NCBI GenBank assembly: GCA_016803235.1
Contig: JADCLI010000026.1
Span: forward strand, 1 to 64,000
DNA from: Pimelobacter simplex
Lineage (GTDB): Bacteria > Actinomycetota > Actinomycetes > Propionibacteriales > Nocardioidaceae
Reading direction: 5' to 3'
Length of the DNA stretch: 64,000 bases
Positions 43,253-51,450 of this stretch are shown in pieces (position 1 is the first letter of the stretch; each line of letters begins with the position of its first letter). A program made the translations under genes and the position numbers. The notes beneath the pieces are model-generated. The model searched no databases. It had not been told where the DNA came from and saw only the letters and a program-made list of their open reading frames with translations.

Positions 43253-43314
43253 GGACTTCGTCACGATCACGCCGCGCTGCGCCGGAAACGAGCATCCTGG
43301 GGTGAGGAGCACGG

Positions 43315-43320
43315 CAGAAT
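43315..43320 (+). promoter_or_regulatory. Leaderless -10 box of the Lrp/AsnC gene
   Basis: CAGAAT is followed by 6 nt and the ATG at 43327. It lies in the 87-nt region shared with the divergent M28 gene. Confidence 0.4.
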
Positions 43321-43326
43321 GCTCAC

Positions 43327-44364
43327 ATGGCGCCCACGGACGACGAGATCGGTCACCTGGAGATCCTGCCGGAGGTCGACCTCGCGCTCATCGACGCGCT
43401 CCAGGTGAACCCGCGGGCGCCGTGGACCGCCATCGCCTCGGTGCTCGACATCGACGCCGTGACCGCGGCCCGCCGCTGGCGCCGGCTGCACGAGGAGCGG
43501 CTGGCGTGGTGGGTGGTCACGCCGTCGGCCGCCCGGCTGACCCCCTACCTGGACGCGACCCTCGTCGTCCTGCGTTGCGCACCCGGCGCCGCGGAGGAGG
43601 CCGCCGGGCGCGCCGCGGCGCCGGAGTGGGCCCACACCGTCGACCTGCTGTCGGGGACGGCGGACCTCGCGGTCGTGGTGCTCGGGTCGGGCCTCGCCGA
43701 GGTGCACCGCCGTGTCGACGAGCTGGCGGCCCTGTGCGCGGCCGAGGTGGTCGAGCGCCGGGTGATCGCGGCCGTGCACGCCGAGGACGCCGGTTGGCGG
43801 CTCGGCATCTGCTCGGCCTCCCAGCGCCGGGCCCTGCTGCCGCGCACCGACCGCCCCGTCCCGGCACCACCCCGGCCAGGACTGGTCGACGAGCTGCTGG
43901 CGGCGCTCGGCGACGACGCCCGGCTGAGCGGTCAGGAGCTCGCGGCCCGGGTGGGCGGCTCGGAGCCGACGGTACGCCGCGGCCTCGACCGGGCCCTGCG
44001 CTCCGGCGCGATCCGGCTGGGCTGCGACCTCGCGACACCGGCCGCCGGGCTGGGGCGCGGGGTGCTGCTGGAAGTCGAGGTCGACGACCCGGACCGCACC
44101 GGCCGGGCGCTCGTGGCCGCCGGTCCGGTCCACCGGTGCGTGCAGACCATCGGTGCGGGCAACCTGACCCTCGGCGTGCGCCTGGCCTCGCTCGGCCAGC
44201 TGCCGCGGGTCGAGGCCGACCTCGCCGCCCTGGCGCCGGGCTGGCAGGTGCGCAGCCGGCTGACGGTGCTGCGTCCGGTCAAGCGGCAGGGACGCCTGCT
44301 GGACTCGGCGGGGCGGCGCGCAGTGTCTCGTCGAGGCGGTAGGCGCGGATCGCGAACAGGCTGA
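43327..44364 (+). CDS. Two-unit Lrp/AsnC-family regulator
   Basis: A 345-aa protein made of two AsnC-like units in tandem. Each has a winged HTH (LALIDALQVNPRAPWTAIASVLDIDAVTAARRW; LVDELLAALGDDARLSGQELAARVGGSEPTVRRGL), followed by a ligand-binding RAM domain. Normal Lrp proteins are about 150 aa, so this is an internal duplication, a form known in actinobacteria. It is divergent from the M28/lipase operon, which it may control. Its 3' end overlaps the convergent MFS gene by 86 nt. Confidence 0.83.
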   Translation: MAPTDDEIGHLEILPEVDLALIDALQVNPRAPWTAIASVLDIDAVTAARRWRRLHEERLAWWVVTPSAARLTPYLDATLVVLRCAPGAAEEAAGRAAAPEWAHTVDLLSGTADLAVVVLGSGLAEVHRRVDELAALCAAEVVERRVIAAVHAEDAGWRLGICSASQRRALLPRTDRPVPAPPRPGLVDELLAALGDDARLSGQELAARVGGSEPTVRRGLDRALRSGAIRLGCDLATPAAGLGRGVLLEVEVDDPDRTGRALVAAGPVHRCVQTIGAGNLTLGVRLASLGQLPRVEADLAALAPGWQVRSRLTVLRPVKRQGRLLDSAGRRAVSRRGGRRGSRTG

Positions 44365-45601
44365 GCAGCACCAGGACCGCGGGAACGACCGAGGTGCCGG
44401 CGAGGACCGCGAGCCGGGCCGGGTCGTCGTAGGCCTCGAGGCCGCCCTCGTAGCCGCCGACCGCCAGCACCACGCCGAGCAGGCCGGGGCCGAGCGCGAA
44501 GCCGAGCAGCTCGCAGCCTGCCCAGACGCCGGCGAACAGGCCGATCCGGTTGTGCCCGGAGGTGCGGGCGTCGTGGGCGGCGACGTCGGGGAGCATGGCC
44601 AGCGGGAACACCTGGATGCCGGCGTACCCGGCCCCGGTGACGGCCGAGCACACCAGGCACCACACCAGGCTGCCCGACCACGCCCCGACCATCGCGACCA
44701 GGCCGCCGGCCAGGACGGCGGTGGCCACGACGTATCCACCCCTCTTGCCGTGGCGGCGGCCGAGCCAGGCCCACAGCGGCGCGCACACGACACCGGGCAC
44801 GACGAAGGCGGCGAACAGATAGCTCCCCGTCGCCGGGTCGTCGAGCAGCACGCGGGCGGCGTACGCGACCGCGGCCAGCAGCATGCTGGTGCCGGCGGCC
44901 TGGAGGACCAGCGCCGCGATGAGCGGTCGCGCGTGGACGTCGCCGAGGACGACCCGGAGCTGGTCACGCAGGCCGCCGCCCGCCGCCTCGGCCCGGACCA
45001 CGGGCGCGCCCCGGGTGCACCACCACACGGCCAGCGAGCCGGCCACGACCACCAGTCCCGCGAGCGCACCCATCGTCCGGTACCCACCCGCGGTCGTCAC
45101 CAGCCACGGCGCGACCACCCCGGAGACCGCGATCGCCGTCGTCACGACCCCGACCCGCCACGCCATCATCCGGGTGCGCACGCCGTAGTCGTCGGTGACC
45201 TCCGCGGACATCGCGAGGTAGGGCACCTGGAAGAACGCGTACGCCGTCGCGGCGAGCAGGTGGGCGACGAGCACCCAGCACAGGGCGAGCAGGAAGGGGG
45301 TGCTCGGTCCCGTGAAGACGAACGCGAGGCAGACACCCATGAGCGGGCCGGCGACCAGCAGGAAGGGGCGGCGCCGGTCGTGGCGTCGTACCCGGTCGCT
45401 GATCCGGCCGGCCAGCGGGTTGCAGACGAAGTCCCAGGCCTTGGGGGCGAGGACGACCAGCCCCGCGAGCAGCGCGCCGACCCCCAGCTCCTCGGTCAGG
45501 TAGGGCATCAGCAGCAGGGACGGCACCGTCCCGTGGACACCGGTGGCGACCCCACCCAGCGCGTAGCCCCGCCGGATCCGCGCGGGCAGCTCGTCGACCA
45601 T
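44279..45601 (-). CDS. MFS transporter (GPH/MFS_2-like)
   Basis: A 440-aa integral membrane protein with about 12 hydrophobic segments. The loop 2-3 motif is present as NPLAGRISDRVRRHDRRRPFLLVAG, typical of glycoside-pentoside-hexuronide cation symporters. I chose the ATG at 45601 (MVDELPARIRRGYALGG), nine codons after an alternative. The substrate cannot be inferred; nearby genes give no sugar context. The C-terminal coding end overlaps the Lrp gene by 86 nt. Confidence 0.83.
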   Translation of the reverse strand: MVDELPARIRRGYALGGVATGVHGTVPSLLLMPYLTEELGVGALLAGLVVLAPKAWDFVCNPLAGRISDRVRRHDRRRPFLLVAGPLMGVCLAFVFTGPSTPFLLALCWVLVAHLLAATAYAFFQVPYLAMSAEVTDDYGVRTRMMAWRVGVVTTAIAVSGVVAPWLVTTAGGYRTMGALAGLVVVAGSLAVWWCTRGAPVVRAEAAGGGLRDQLRVVLGDVHARPLIAALVLQAAGTSMLLAAVAYAARVLLDDPATGSYLFAAFVVPGVVCAPLWAWLGRRHGKRGGYVVATAVLAGGLVAMVGAWSGSLVWCLVCSAVTGAGYAGIQVFPLAMLPDVAAHDARTSGHNRIGLFAGVWAGCELLGFALGPGLLGVVLAVGGYEGGLEAYDDPARLAVLAGTSVVPAVLVLLSLFAIRAYRLDETLRAAPPSPAGVPAA

Positions 45602-45706
45602 GCGCCGAACGTAGAGGACGATCGGCACGCGGCCGTCTGGTGCAGGAATCCGTCAGGAGCGGCCGGCGGACGACAGGATGCGCCAGCCGCCCGCGGGACG
45701 TCGCCG

Positions 45707-46060
45707 TCAGCTGGGCTTGGCGTACGCCGCGACCCCGGTGTCGAGGATGATGCAGGCCTCGTCGCCGTCGGTCCAGGCGTCGTGGCCCGGGGCGAGGTCG
45801 ATCACGTCCCCGGGACCGATGCTGAGCTCCTCGCCGTCGTCGGGCTTGATCGTCATCCGTCCGGACAGGCAGATGCCGGTGTGGTGGACCTGGCAGGACT
45901 CGGTGCCGGCGATCGGCTTGACGTCGTTCGACCAGCGCCAGCCGGGCTCGAAGGTGCCCCGGCCGAGGGTGAAGTCACCGAGGGTGACGACGTCCATGTG
46001 TCCGTGCTCCTTGAAGGGGCGACGCTCGTGCGGGGTGTCGATGTTCTGCTTGGCGGACAT
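45707..46060 (-). CDS. Cupin-domain protein
   Basis: A 117-aa cupin: TFEPGWRWSNDVKPIAGTESCQVHHTGICLSGRM (motif 1 region) and SIGPGDVIDLAPGHDAWTDGDE (motif 2). Metal-binding His are partly retained (VHHTG, GHD). The ATG overlaps the stop of the FAD oxidase gene by 1 nt pattern ATGA, so it is the second gene of a two-gene operon and may act on or protect the oxidase product. Confidence 0.78.
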   Translation of the reverse strand: MSAKQNIDTPHERRPFKEHGHMDVVTLGDFTLGRGTFEPGWRWSNDVKPIAGTESCQVHHTGICLSGRMTIKPDDGEELSIGPGDVIDLAPGHDAWTDGDEACIILDTGVAAYAKPS

Positions 46061-47415
46061 CAGCCTCTCCTCTTCAGATGGGTGGCTCGCGGCCGGATGT
46101 TCTGGTTGCCGGCGAAGACGTTGGCGGGGTCGTACTCCGACTTGATGGCGACCAGGCGCTCGTACTTGTCGGCGCCGAAGGCGGCCCTGATCCGCTCGTC
46201 GCCCTCGTCGCCGATGAAGTTGAGGTAGACGCCGCCGGTGGTGAACGGGGCGTTGGCCTTGCGGTACTCGCGCACCCACGCGATGTTGGCGTCGTCGTCG
46301 ACGGCGTCCTGCCAGGTCGCGAACGGATGGCTGACCCAGCGCGCCCCGCGCTGGCCCAACGGGGTCGACTCGGGGTCGATCCGGCCGAGCACCCCGCCCC
46401 ACGGGAGCAGGAGGTGCTGGGTCAGCGGGGAGGGCCGGCGGGCGCCCGCGTCGAGGAACACCTCGAGCGCCTCGTCGGTGAACGTGTCGTGGTAGTCGGC
46501 GCTCCAGTACTGCCGCAGGCCGGGAGGGTCGTCGAGCATCGACTGCAGCGCGGCGTAGGGCATGGGGCCGACCAGGTCGATCTCGGGGGTGAGGTCGCGC
46601 ATGACCTTGACCAGGTCGTCCCCCGTGGCCTCGTCGCCGGTCCAGCAGACCGCGACGCCGACCAGCGGCTGGCCCTGCAGGTGGGGCGGGATGAACTCCT
46701 CGGGCGGCCCGTTGAGGACGACGAGCCCGGTGCCGAGCTCGTCGGGCGCGGAGTCGGCCCAGTCGCGGAAGGTCCGGGCGACCTCGGGGCCGCGGTCGGC
46801 GGGCCACGCCATCAGGCCGCCGAGGATCATCGGCCCGACGGGGTGCAGCCCGAACTCCAGTGCGGTCACGACGCCGAAGTTGCCGCCGCCGCCCTTGCTC
46901 GCCCAGAGCAGGTCCTGGTGCTGGGTCTCGTCGGCGCGGATCTCGCGACCGTCCGCGGTGACCAGCTCGACGGCGAGCAGGTTGTCGCAGCTGAGCCCGT
47001 GCCGGCGCTCCAACCAGCCGGAGCCGCCGCCGAGCGTCAACCCGGAGACCCCGGTGGTGGAGATGCGGCCGCCGGTCGTGGCCAGGCCGTGCTCCTGGGC
47101 GGCCGCGTCGAACTCGCCCCAGGTACAGCCGCCGCCGACCCGGGCCCGCCGGGCGGAGGCGTCGATCTCGACGGTCTTCATCGGGCGTACGTCGACCACG
47201 AGGCCGTCGTCGTTGGTGGACTGGCCGGCCACGGAGTGGCCGCCGGAGCGGACCGCGACCCGGAGCCGCTCCTTCCGGGCGCGCTCGAGCGCCTCCTTGA
47301 CGTCGGCAGGTCCGTCGCAGGCCGCGATGAGGCGCGGCCGCTTGTCGATCATCGCGTTGAACAGCGCGCGCCGCTCGTCGTACTCGGGCGCGGCGGGTCC
47401 GAACCACTGCATCAT
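46060..47415 (-). CDS. FAD-linked oxidase (berberine-bridge/6-hydroxynicotine oxidase type)
   Basis: A 451-aa PCMH-type flavoprotein. The FAD-binding domain has AVRSGGHSVAGQSTNDDGLVVD (His for covalent 8-alpha FAD attachment), GGGCTWGEFDAAA and TGVSGLTLGGGSGWLERRHGLSCDN. The C-terminal BBE motif is YDPANVFAGNQNIRP. Such enzymes oxidise alcohols, sugars or cyclic amines. I chose the ATG at 47415 (MMQWFGP), which follows AGGAGGCC. It forms an operon with the downstream cupin. Confidence 0.86.
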   Translation of the reverse strand: MMQWFGPAAPEYDERRALFNAMIDKRPRLIAACDGPADVKEALERARKERLRVAVRSGGHSVAGQSTNDDGLVVDVRPMKTVEIDASARRARVGGGCTWGEFDAAAQEHGLATTGGRISTTGVSGLTLGGGSGWLERRHGLSCDNLLAVELVTADGREIRADETQHQDLLWASKGGGGNFGVVTALEFGLHPVGPMILGGLMAWPADRGPEVARTFRDWADSAPDELGTGLVVLNGPPEEFIPPHLQGQPLVGVAVCWTGDEATGDDLVKVMRDLTPEIDLVGPMPYAALQSMLDDPPGLRQYWSADYHDTFTDEALEVFLDAGARRPSPLTQHLLLPWGGVLGRIDPESTPLGQRGARWVSHPFATWQDAVDDDANIAWVREYRKANAPFTTGGVYLNFIGDEGDERIRAAFGADKYERLVAIKSEYDPANVFAGNQNIRPRATHLKRRG

Positions 47416-47505
47416 GTCCTGGCCTCCTGGCCCCTCCCCTTGGCCTCCACGATCGTTCGGGTCGAGGGGCCGCACAACCCGTGAAATGGGGAAATGCCGG
47501 CGCCG

Positions 47506-48087
47506 TCAGCGGCGCTGGCGGTGCTGGCGGCGCTCGCCGACCCGCCAGACGACGACCGCCGCGCATACGGCACCCACGACGCCCAGGGCGAGGTCTCCGA
47601 GGGTGTCCTCGTAGGGAGCGTCGTCGTTGGTGCCGTGGCGGATGAAGGTGTACCACTCGGCAAGCTCGTAGCCGATCGCGAGCAGGGCGCCGATCCCCGT
47701 GACCACGGTGAGGACCACCCACGGCCGGTCGAGGTCAGCGGCGACGATCAGGCCCAGGCCGGCGCAGAGCAGGAACCAGGTCACCACGTGTGCCGCGTCG
47801 TCGAACGCGTCGACGGTGTCGTAGAGGTCGAGCGTGTTGCCGGTGACGTCGAAGAGGAAGGGCGACATCACCAGGGCGAACGCGACGTACGGCGGGCGCC
47901 GGTCCTTGCCGCGGTTCCACAGCCACCACAGGGCCGGCACGACCAGCATGCCCGGGGCGAAGGTGCCCAGGCGCCACCCGAACGCCTTGCCCTCGAACTG
48001 CGGCAGGTCGGGTCCGAGCACGGCGACGAGCAGCTGGACCGTCGTCAGGATCCAGACCGCGGCGGGGAGCCAGGCTCTGCGGAGCAT
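47506..48087 (-). CDS. DUF2238-like integral membrane protein
   Basis: A 193-aa protein with about five or six transmembrane helices and conserved polar residues within them (DLYDTVDAFDDAAHVVTWFL and IGYELAEWYTF). These resemble the DUF2238/YjdF membrane family of unknown function. ATG 48087 is taken as start; a TTG at 48123 with an AGGAG site 4 nt upstream would add 12 basic residues and is a real alternative. Confidence 0.72.
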   Translation of the reverse strand: MLRRAWLPAAVWILTTVQLLVAVLGPDLPQFEGKAFGWRLGTFAPGMLVVPALWWLWNRGKDRRPPYVAFALVMSPFLFDVTGNTLDLYDTVDAFDDAAHVVTWFLLCAGLGLIVAADLDRPWVVLTVVTGIGALLAIGYELAEWYTFIRHGTNDDAPYEDTLGDLALGVVGAVCAAVVVWRVGERRQHRQRR

Positions 48088-48147
48088 CGGGTCCAGCGTC
48101 CTGCGTCGACCCTCGTGCGGCAAGATGCTCCTGCCGCGCCGGCCGGG

Positions 48148-49308
48148 TCAGCGGCAGGCCCACCGGGCGACCGTGTGCCCGATCAGGTAGGCGTCGTCCA
48201 TCGCGTCGCGGAAGTGGATGCCGCCCCAGATGCGCGACATGAACGCGTCCTGCTCCAGCGCCGCCAGGCTGCCGTAGGTGCGTGAGCCACCTCCGCCTCC
48301 CTGGAGGGTCAGCGGGACGTCGCCGAGGTGGCAGCGAAGGGTCTCGGCGAAGGCGCCGGTCAGGGTGCCGTGCCCACTCGGCCAGTCCGGGTACGGCGGT
48401 ACCGGCAGGAACGCGCTCCACAGCGGATCCGCCGCGGTGAGCGGGTCGCCGTCGTCGGAGGTGATCGCCGCCGTCGGCCGCCAGAAGCCCACGGTGAACT
48501 TGTGGCGCCAGGTCTGGCGCATGCCCTCCGCGGTCGCGCGATCCAGGTCGGCGAAGAGGTCCGTGGTCGCGGCCAGCCCGACCGGGTGGGCGCGCAGGTG
48601 GCCGATCAGGGCAGTGCGGTAGAGCGCGAAGGCCGGCACGTTGAAGAAGGTCGCCGTCGCTGCCTTCGCGGGATCCGCCCCGCTGCCGTCGGCCTGCACC
48701 TCGGCCAGGTCGGCGCGGTACGCCGGGCTGCCGACCGGGTCGGGGCCGTCGACCGGGACCGGGCGGCCACCGTCGACCCGGTCGACGAAGCCGTACCAGG
48801 GCGCGGCGAACGGCCGGGAGTCCGTCCAGACGCCGATCCCGGGCTCCGCTCCGTAGACGACGGACGGGTCGCCGCGACCGTCGTCGGCGCGGTCGGCGAT
48901 GACGGCCGCTGCCGCGTCCGCACCGATGGCCGTGCCGCGGTCCTCGGCGGTGCCGTCGGGAATCGCGGCCAGGCTCTCGGCGAGCTTCGCGTCCAGGCCG
49001 GCGGCGGCTGCCGGGAAGTACTCCAGCAGCACGTCGTGCGCGGCCTGCGCCACCGCGGCGGCCTCGGAGGACTCAGCCCGGTTGAGGGACCTGCGGGCCG
49101 CGCGGTCGACCGCGGTGCTGGTGAAGGACAGGAAGAGGGCCTGGGCCGGCGTGAACGGCACGGTGGCCAGCGCGGTCTCCTGCCAGGCGAGGGCGATCTC
49201 CGCCGACTCAGGCTCGGCGGCCGTGGCCGGCGGGCTTCCCGGAGCCGCGACGGCCAGTGCGGCACAGGCGACGGTCACGCCCACCAGGCATCGACGGGTC
49301 ACATTCAT
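48148..49308 (-). CDS. Vanadium-dependent haloperoxidase-family protein (PAP2 fold)
   Basis: A 386-aa exported protein: signal peptide (CLVGVTVACAALAVAAPGSPPATAA) and a helical body ending in a complete vanadate/phosphate-binding set. The motif KFTVGFWRP matches K-x6-RP, then PSGHGT, then SRIWGGIHFRDAMD (S-R-x5-H). All residues needed to bind vanadate and the catalytic His are present. The fold is shared with acid phosphatases, so it may be a haloperoxidase or a phosphatase. The start ATG 49308 follows GAGGAGGAAACG. No partner genes are seen. Confidence 0.83.
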   Translation of the reverse strand: MNVTRRCLVGVTVACAALAVAAPGSPPATAAEPESAEIALAWQETALATVPFTPAQALFLSFTSTAVDRAARRSLNRAESSEAAAVAQAAHDVLLEYFPAAAAGLDAKLAESLAAIPDGTAEDRGTAIGADAAAAVIADRADDGRGDPSVVYGAEPGIGVWTDSRPFAAPWYGFVDRVDGGRPVPVDGPDPVGSPAYRADLAEVQADGSGADPAKAATATFFNVPAFALYRTALIGHLRAHPVGLAATTDLFADLDRATAEGMRQTWRHKFTVGFWRPTAAITSDDGDPLTAADPLWSAFLPVPPYPDWPSGHGTLTGAFAETLRCHLGDVPLTLQGGGGGSRTYGSLAALEQDAFMSRIWGGIHFRDAMDDAYLIGHTVARWACR

Positions 49309-49407
49309 CGTTTCCTCCTCGGCACGGCCCCGCTCCACGATCCTCGGCGATCGCCGGCCGTGCATCCCGCGGATTGGGGAGCGGTCGGGCCCGCGGCGCG
49401 ATCGCCC

Positions 49408-49413
49408 TAGGCT
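49408..49413 (+). promoter_or_regulatory. Leaderless -10 box of the plsC-like gene
   Basis: TAGGCT is followed by 6 nt and the GTG at 49420, identical in sequence and spacing to the lipA promoter. Confidence 0.5.
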
Positions 49414-49419
49414 GGCCCC

Positions 49420-50088
49420 GTGCTGTACGAGGTCCTCCACTCCGTCGTCCCGCCCGTGGCGCGCGCCGTGTGGCGGCCGACCATCGAGGGGGTCGCCAAC
49501 GTCCCGTTGACCGGCCCCGTGCTGTTCGCGAGCAACCACCTCAGCTTCGCCGACAGCGTGGTGATCCCGATCGTCGCGCCGCGCAAGGTGGTGTTCCTGG
49601 CCAAGGCGGAGTACTTCACCGGCACCGGCGTCAGGGGCCGGCTCAGCAAGGCATGGTTCGAGGGGCTCGGCATGGTGCCGGTCGACCGCAACGACACCCG
49701 GGCGGCACTCAACTCCCTCGACGTGGCGCTCGAGGTGCTCGGGAAGGGCGAGGCGTTCGGCATCTACCCGGAGGGCACCCGCTCGCGCGACGGGCGGCTC
49801 TACCGCGGCCGGACCGGGGTGGCGCAGCTGGCGCTGACGGCCGGCGTACCGGTCGTGCCGGTCGGGCTCACCGGCACCGACGCGCTGCAGCCCGTCGACG
49901 CGCGGTTCCCGCGCCGGGCGAAGGTGACGGTGCGCTTCGGCAAGCCGATCGACTTCACCGGCCGCTTCGACGGCGTGGCGCCGGGCCGGGCGCGCCGGGA
50001 GGCCACCGACGAGATCATGGACGCCATCCACGCACTGACCGGCCAGGAGCTCGCCGGCGCCTACAACGAGCGCCCGATCGACGCCTGA
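49420..50088 (+). CDS. 1-acyl-glycerol-3-phosphate acyltransferase (PlsC family)
   Basis: A 222-aa acyltransferase with the four family motifs: FASNHLSFADS (NHxxxxD catalytic pair), KAWFEGLGMVPVDR, IYPEGTRSRDG and VPVVPVGLTG. It transfers an acyl chain to lysophosphatidate in membrane lipid synthesis. It is a stand-alone gene with a leaderless GTG start and its own terminator. A typical actinobacterial member, so exact acceptor specificity is not certain. Confidence 0.9.
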   Translation: MLYEVLHSVVPPVARAVWRPTIEGVANVPLTGPVLFASNHLSFADSVVIPIVAPRKVVFLAKAEYFTGTGVRGRLSKAWFEGLGMVPVDRNDTRAALNSLDVALEVLGKGEAFGIYPEGTRSRDGRLYRGRTGVAQLALTAGVPVVPVGLTGTDALQPVDARFPRRAKVTVRFGKPIDFTGRFDGVAPGRARREATDEIMDAIHALTGQELAGAYNERPIDA

Positions 50089-50100
50089 GCCGACCTCTCC

Positions 50101-50123
50101 CCCGGGCTGGCGTGTCGCCCGGG
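50101..50123 (+). terminator. Terminator after the plsC-like gene
   Basis: CCCGGGC-(9 nt)-GCCCGGG forms a 7-bp GC stem 12 nt after the stop codon. Confidence 0.5.
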
Positions 50124-50191
50124 ACCGGAGTAAGCAGGGACGTACCGGCGATGCCGGTCGGGCGTCGCCCTGCCCCTGAGAGGAGTGGGTC

Positions 50192-50794
50192 GTGTACGCA
50201 CGCTCGAGCACGTTCCACGGCAATCCCGCCAACATCGACGCGGGGATCAGGTTCGTCGAGGCTGAGGCAGCCCCGATGCTCAGCCGCACCGACGGCTGCC
50301 TCGGTCTCTCGCTGCTGGTCGACCGCGAGACCGGCTACTGCATCGCCACCAGCTCCTGGGAGAGCGAGGAGGCGATGACGGCCAGCGACCTGATGCTGAG
50401 GCCGATCCGCGACCGCGGCCGCGACGTCCTCGGCGCCTCGATGCAGGTCGACACCTGGGAGATCGTCGCCATGCACCGCACTGCCCACGGCGCCTGCTGC
50501 CGGGTCAGCTGGCTGGAGGGCGACCTCGACACCATGACCGAGACGTTCCGGGTCGCCCTGCTCCCCCGGCTCGACGAGATCGACGGCTTCTGCAGCGCGA
50601 GCCTGCTCGTCGACCGCGGCTCCGGTCTCGGATGCGCGACGACGACCTGGGAGTCGCACGACACGATGGCCGCGAGCCGCACGATGGCCGACGAGATGCG
50701 CAACCGCACCGCTCAGGAGGCATCCGGGGTCGTCGTCGAGGTGCACGAGTTCGACCTCGCCTACGCGCACCTGCACGTGCCCGAGATGGCCTGA
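50192..50794 (+). CDS. Tandem antibiotic-biosynthesis-monooxygenase (ABM) domain protein
   Basis: A 200-aa protein with two similar halves. Each carries the ferredoxin-like ABM pattern: TDGCLGLSLLVDRETGYCIATSSWES in the first and IDGFCSASLLVDRGSGLGCATTTWES in the second. The repeated SLLVDR-x-G-x-G-x-ATxxWES core shows internal duplication. ABM domains include small cofactor-free monooxygenases and heme-degrading proteins, but here no specific catalytic residue can be named. A GAGAGGAG site precedes the GTG start. Confidence 0.78.
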   Translation: MYARSSTFHGNPANIDAGIRFVEAEAAPMLSRTDGCLGLSLLVDRETGYCIATSSWESEEAMTASDLMLRPIRDRGRDVLGASMQVDTWEIVAMHRTAHGACCRVSWLEGDLDTMTETFRVALLPRLDEIDGFCSASLLVDRGSGLGCATTTWESHDTMAASRTMADEMRNRTAQEASGVVVEVHEFDLAYAHLHVPEMA

Positions 50795-50816
50795 CGCCGA
50801 GACGGCCTGAGCCCGA

Positions 50817-50853
50817 CGGCGCAGCGACCGGCCGTGGGCCGATCGCTGCGCCG
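50817..50853. terminator. Bidirectional terminator
   Basis: A perfect 11-bp stem (CGGCGCAGCGA / TCGCTGCGCCG) with a 15-nt loop lies between the convergent ABM gene and the secreted-protein gene. Confidence 0.65.
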
Positions 50854-50863
50854 CCGCGTGGGG

Positions 50864-51256
50864 TCAGCCGGCCATGCAGTCGAAGTACGCCTCGAAGTTC
50901 ACCACGCCGTTGCAGGGCGCGCCGTTGTCCTGCGCCTCCGGCGGGATCTCGCCACCCGGACCGACGATGTACGTCGCCACGTCGGCCACGGAGTCGCCGT
51001 CGAAGTCGAAGCCGATCAGGCCGTGGAAGCCGTCGCCCGTCTCGAGGTCGACCAGTCCGGCGTCGATGCGCTTCTGCAGGCCGTTCGAGATCCACACGGG
51101 GGCGTCGCCCTCGCCGAAGACGATCTGGACGCCGGCGGCCTGGTTCTGCTTCGAGATGTTCACGCACTCGTGGGCCGAGGCGGGCGCCGCGACCAGCGCG
51201 GCGACGGCGGTGGTGCCGAGCACGGCGACGGCGCGGGAGATCAGGGAGAGGGACAT
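50864..51256 (-). CDS. Small secreted hypothetical protein
   Basis: A 130-aa exported protein with a clear signal peptide (ISRAVAVLGTTAVAALVAAPASA, cleaved before HECVN). Three cysteines follow (HECVNIS, APCNGV, FDCMAG), so disulfides are likely. The motif GLIGFDFDGDSVADVATYIVG has a D-x-D-x-D calcium-loop look. It starts at ATG 51256 behind GAGGAG. I do not recognise a family. Confidence 0.68.
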   Translation of the reverse strand: MSLSLISRAVAVLGTTAVAALVAAPASAHECVNISKQNQAAGVQIVFGEGDAPVWISNGLQKRIDAGLVDLETGDGFHGLIGFDFDGDSVADVATYIVGPGGEIPPEAQDNGAPCNGVVNFEAYFDCMAG

Positions 51257-51400
51257 TCGGGACTCCTCGGGTTGCTGGACGCGGATGTCGACGTCGCGGG
51301 AGCGGCGCCCCTCGACGCTAGGGGCGGCATGAGCGAGGCACATGCCCAAATCCGGGCAACCACCGCTGTATCTCCCTCCCCCGTCCGGGTACGTCAGTGT

Positions 51401-51420
51401 CGGGTCCGGTCCCGGACCCG
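51401..51420. promoter_or_regulatory. 20-bp palindrome upstream of the hemerythrin gene
   Basis: CGGGTCCGG-TC-CCGGACCCG is a perfect inverted repeat 30 nt before the hemerythrin start and behind the divergent secreted-protein promoter. It may be an operator, or a hairpin in the leader. Confidence 0.35.
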
Positions 51421-51450
51421 CGCGGCACACACGGCACGAGGAGCAACGCG

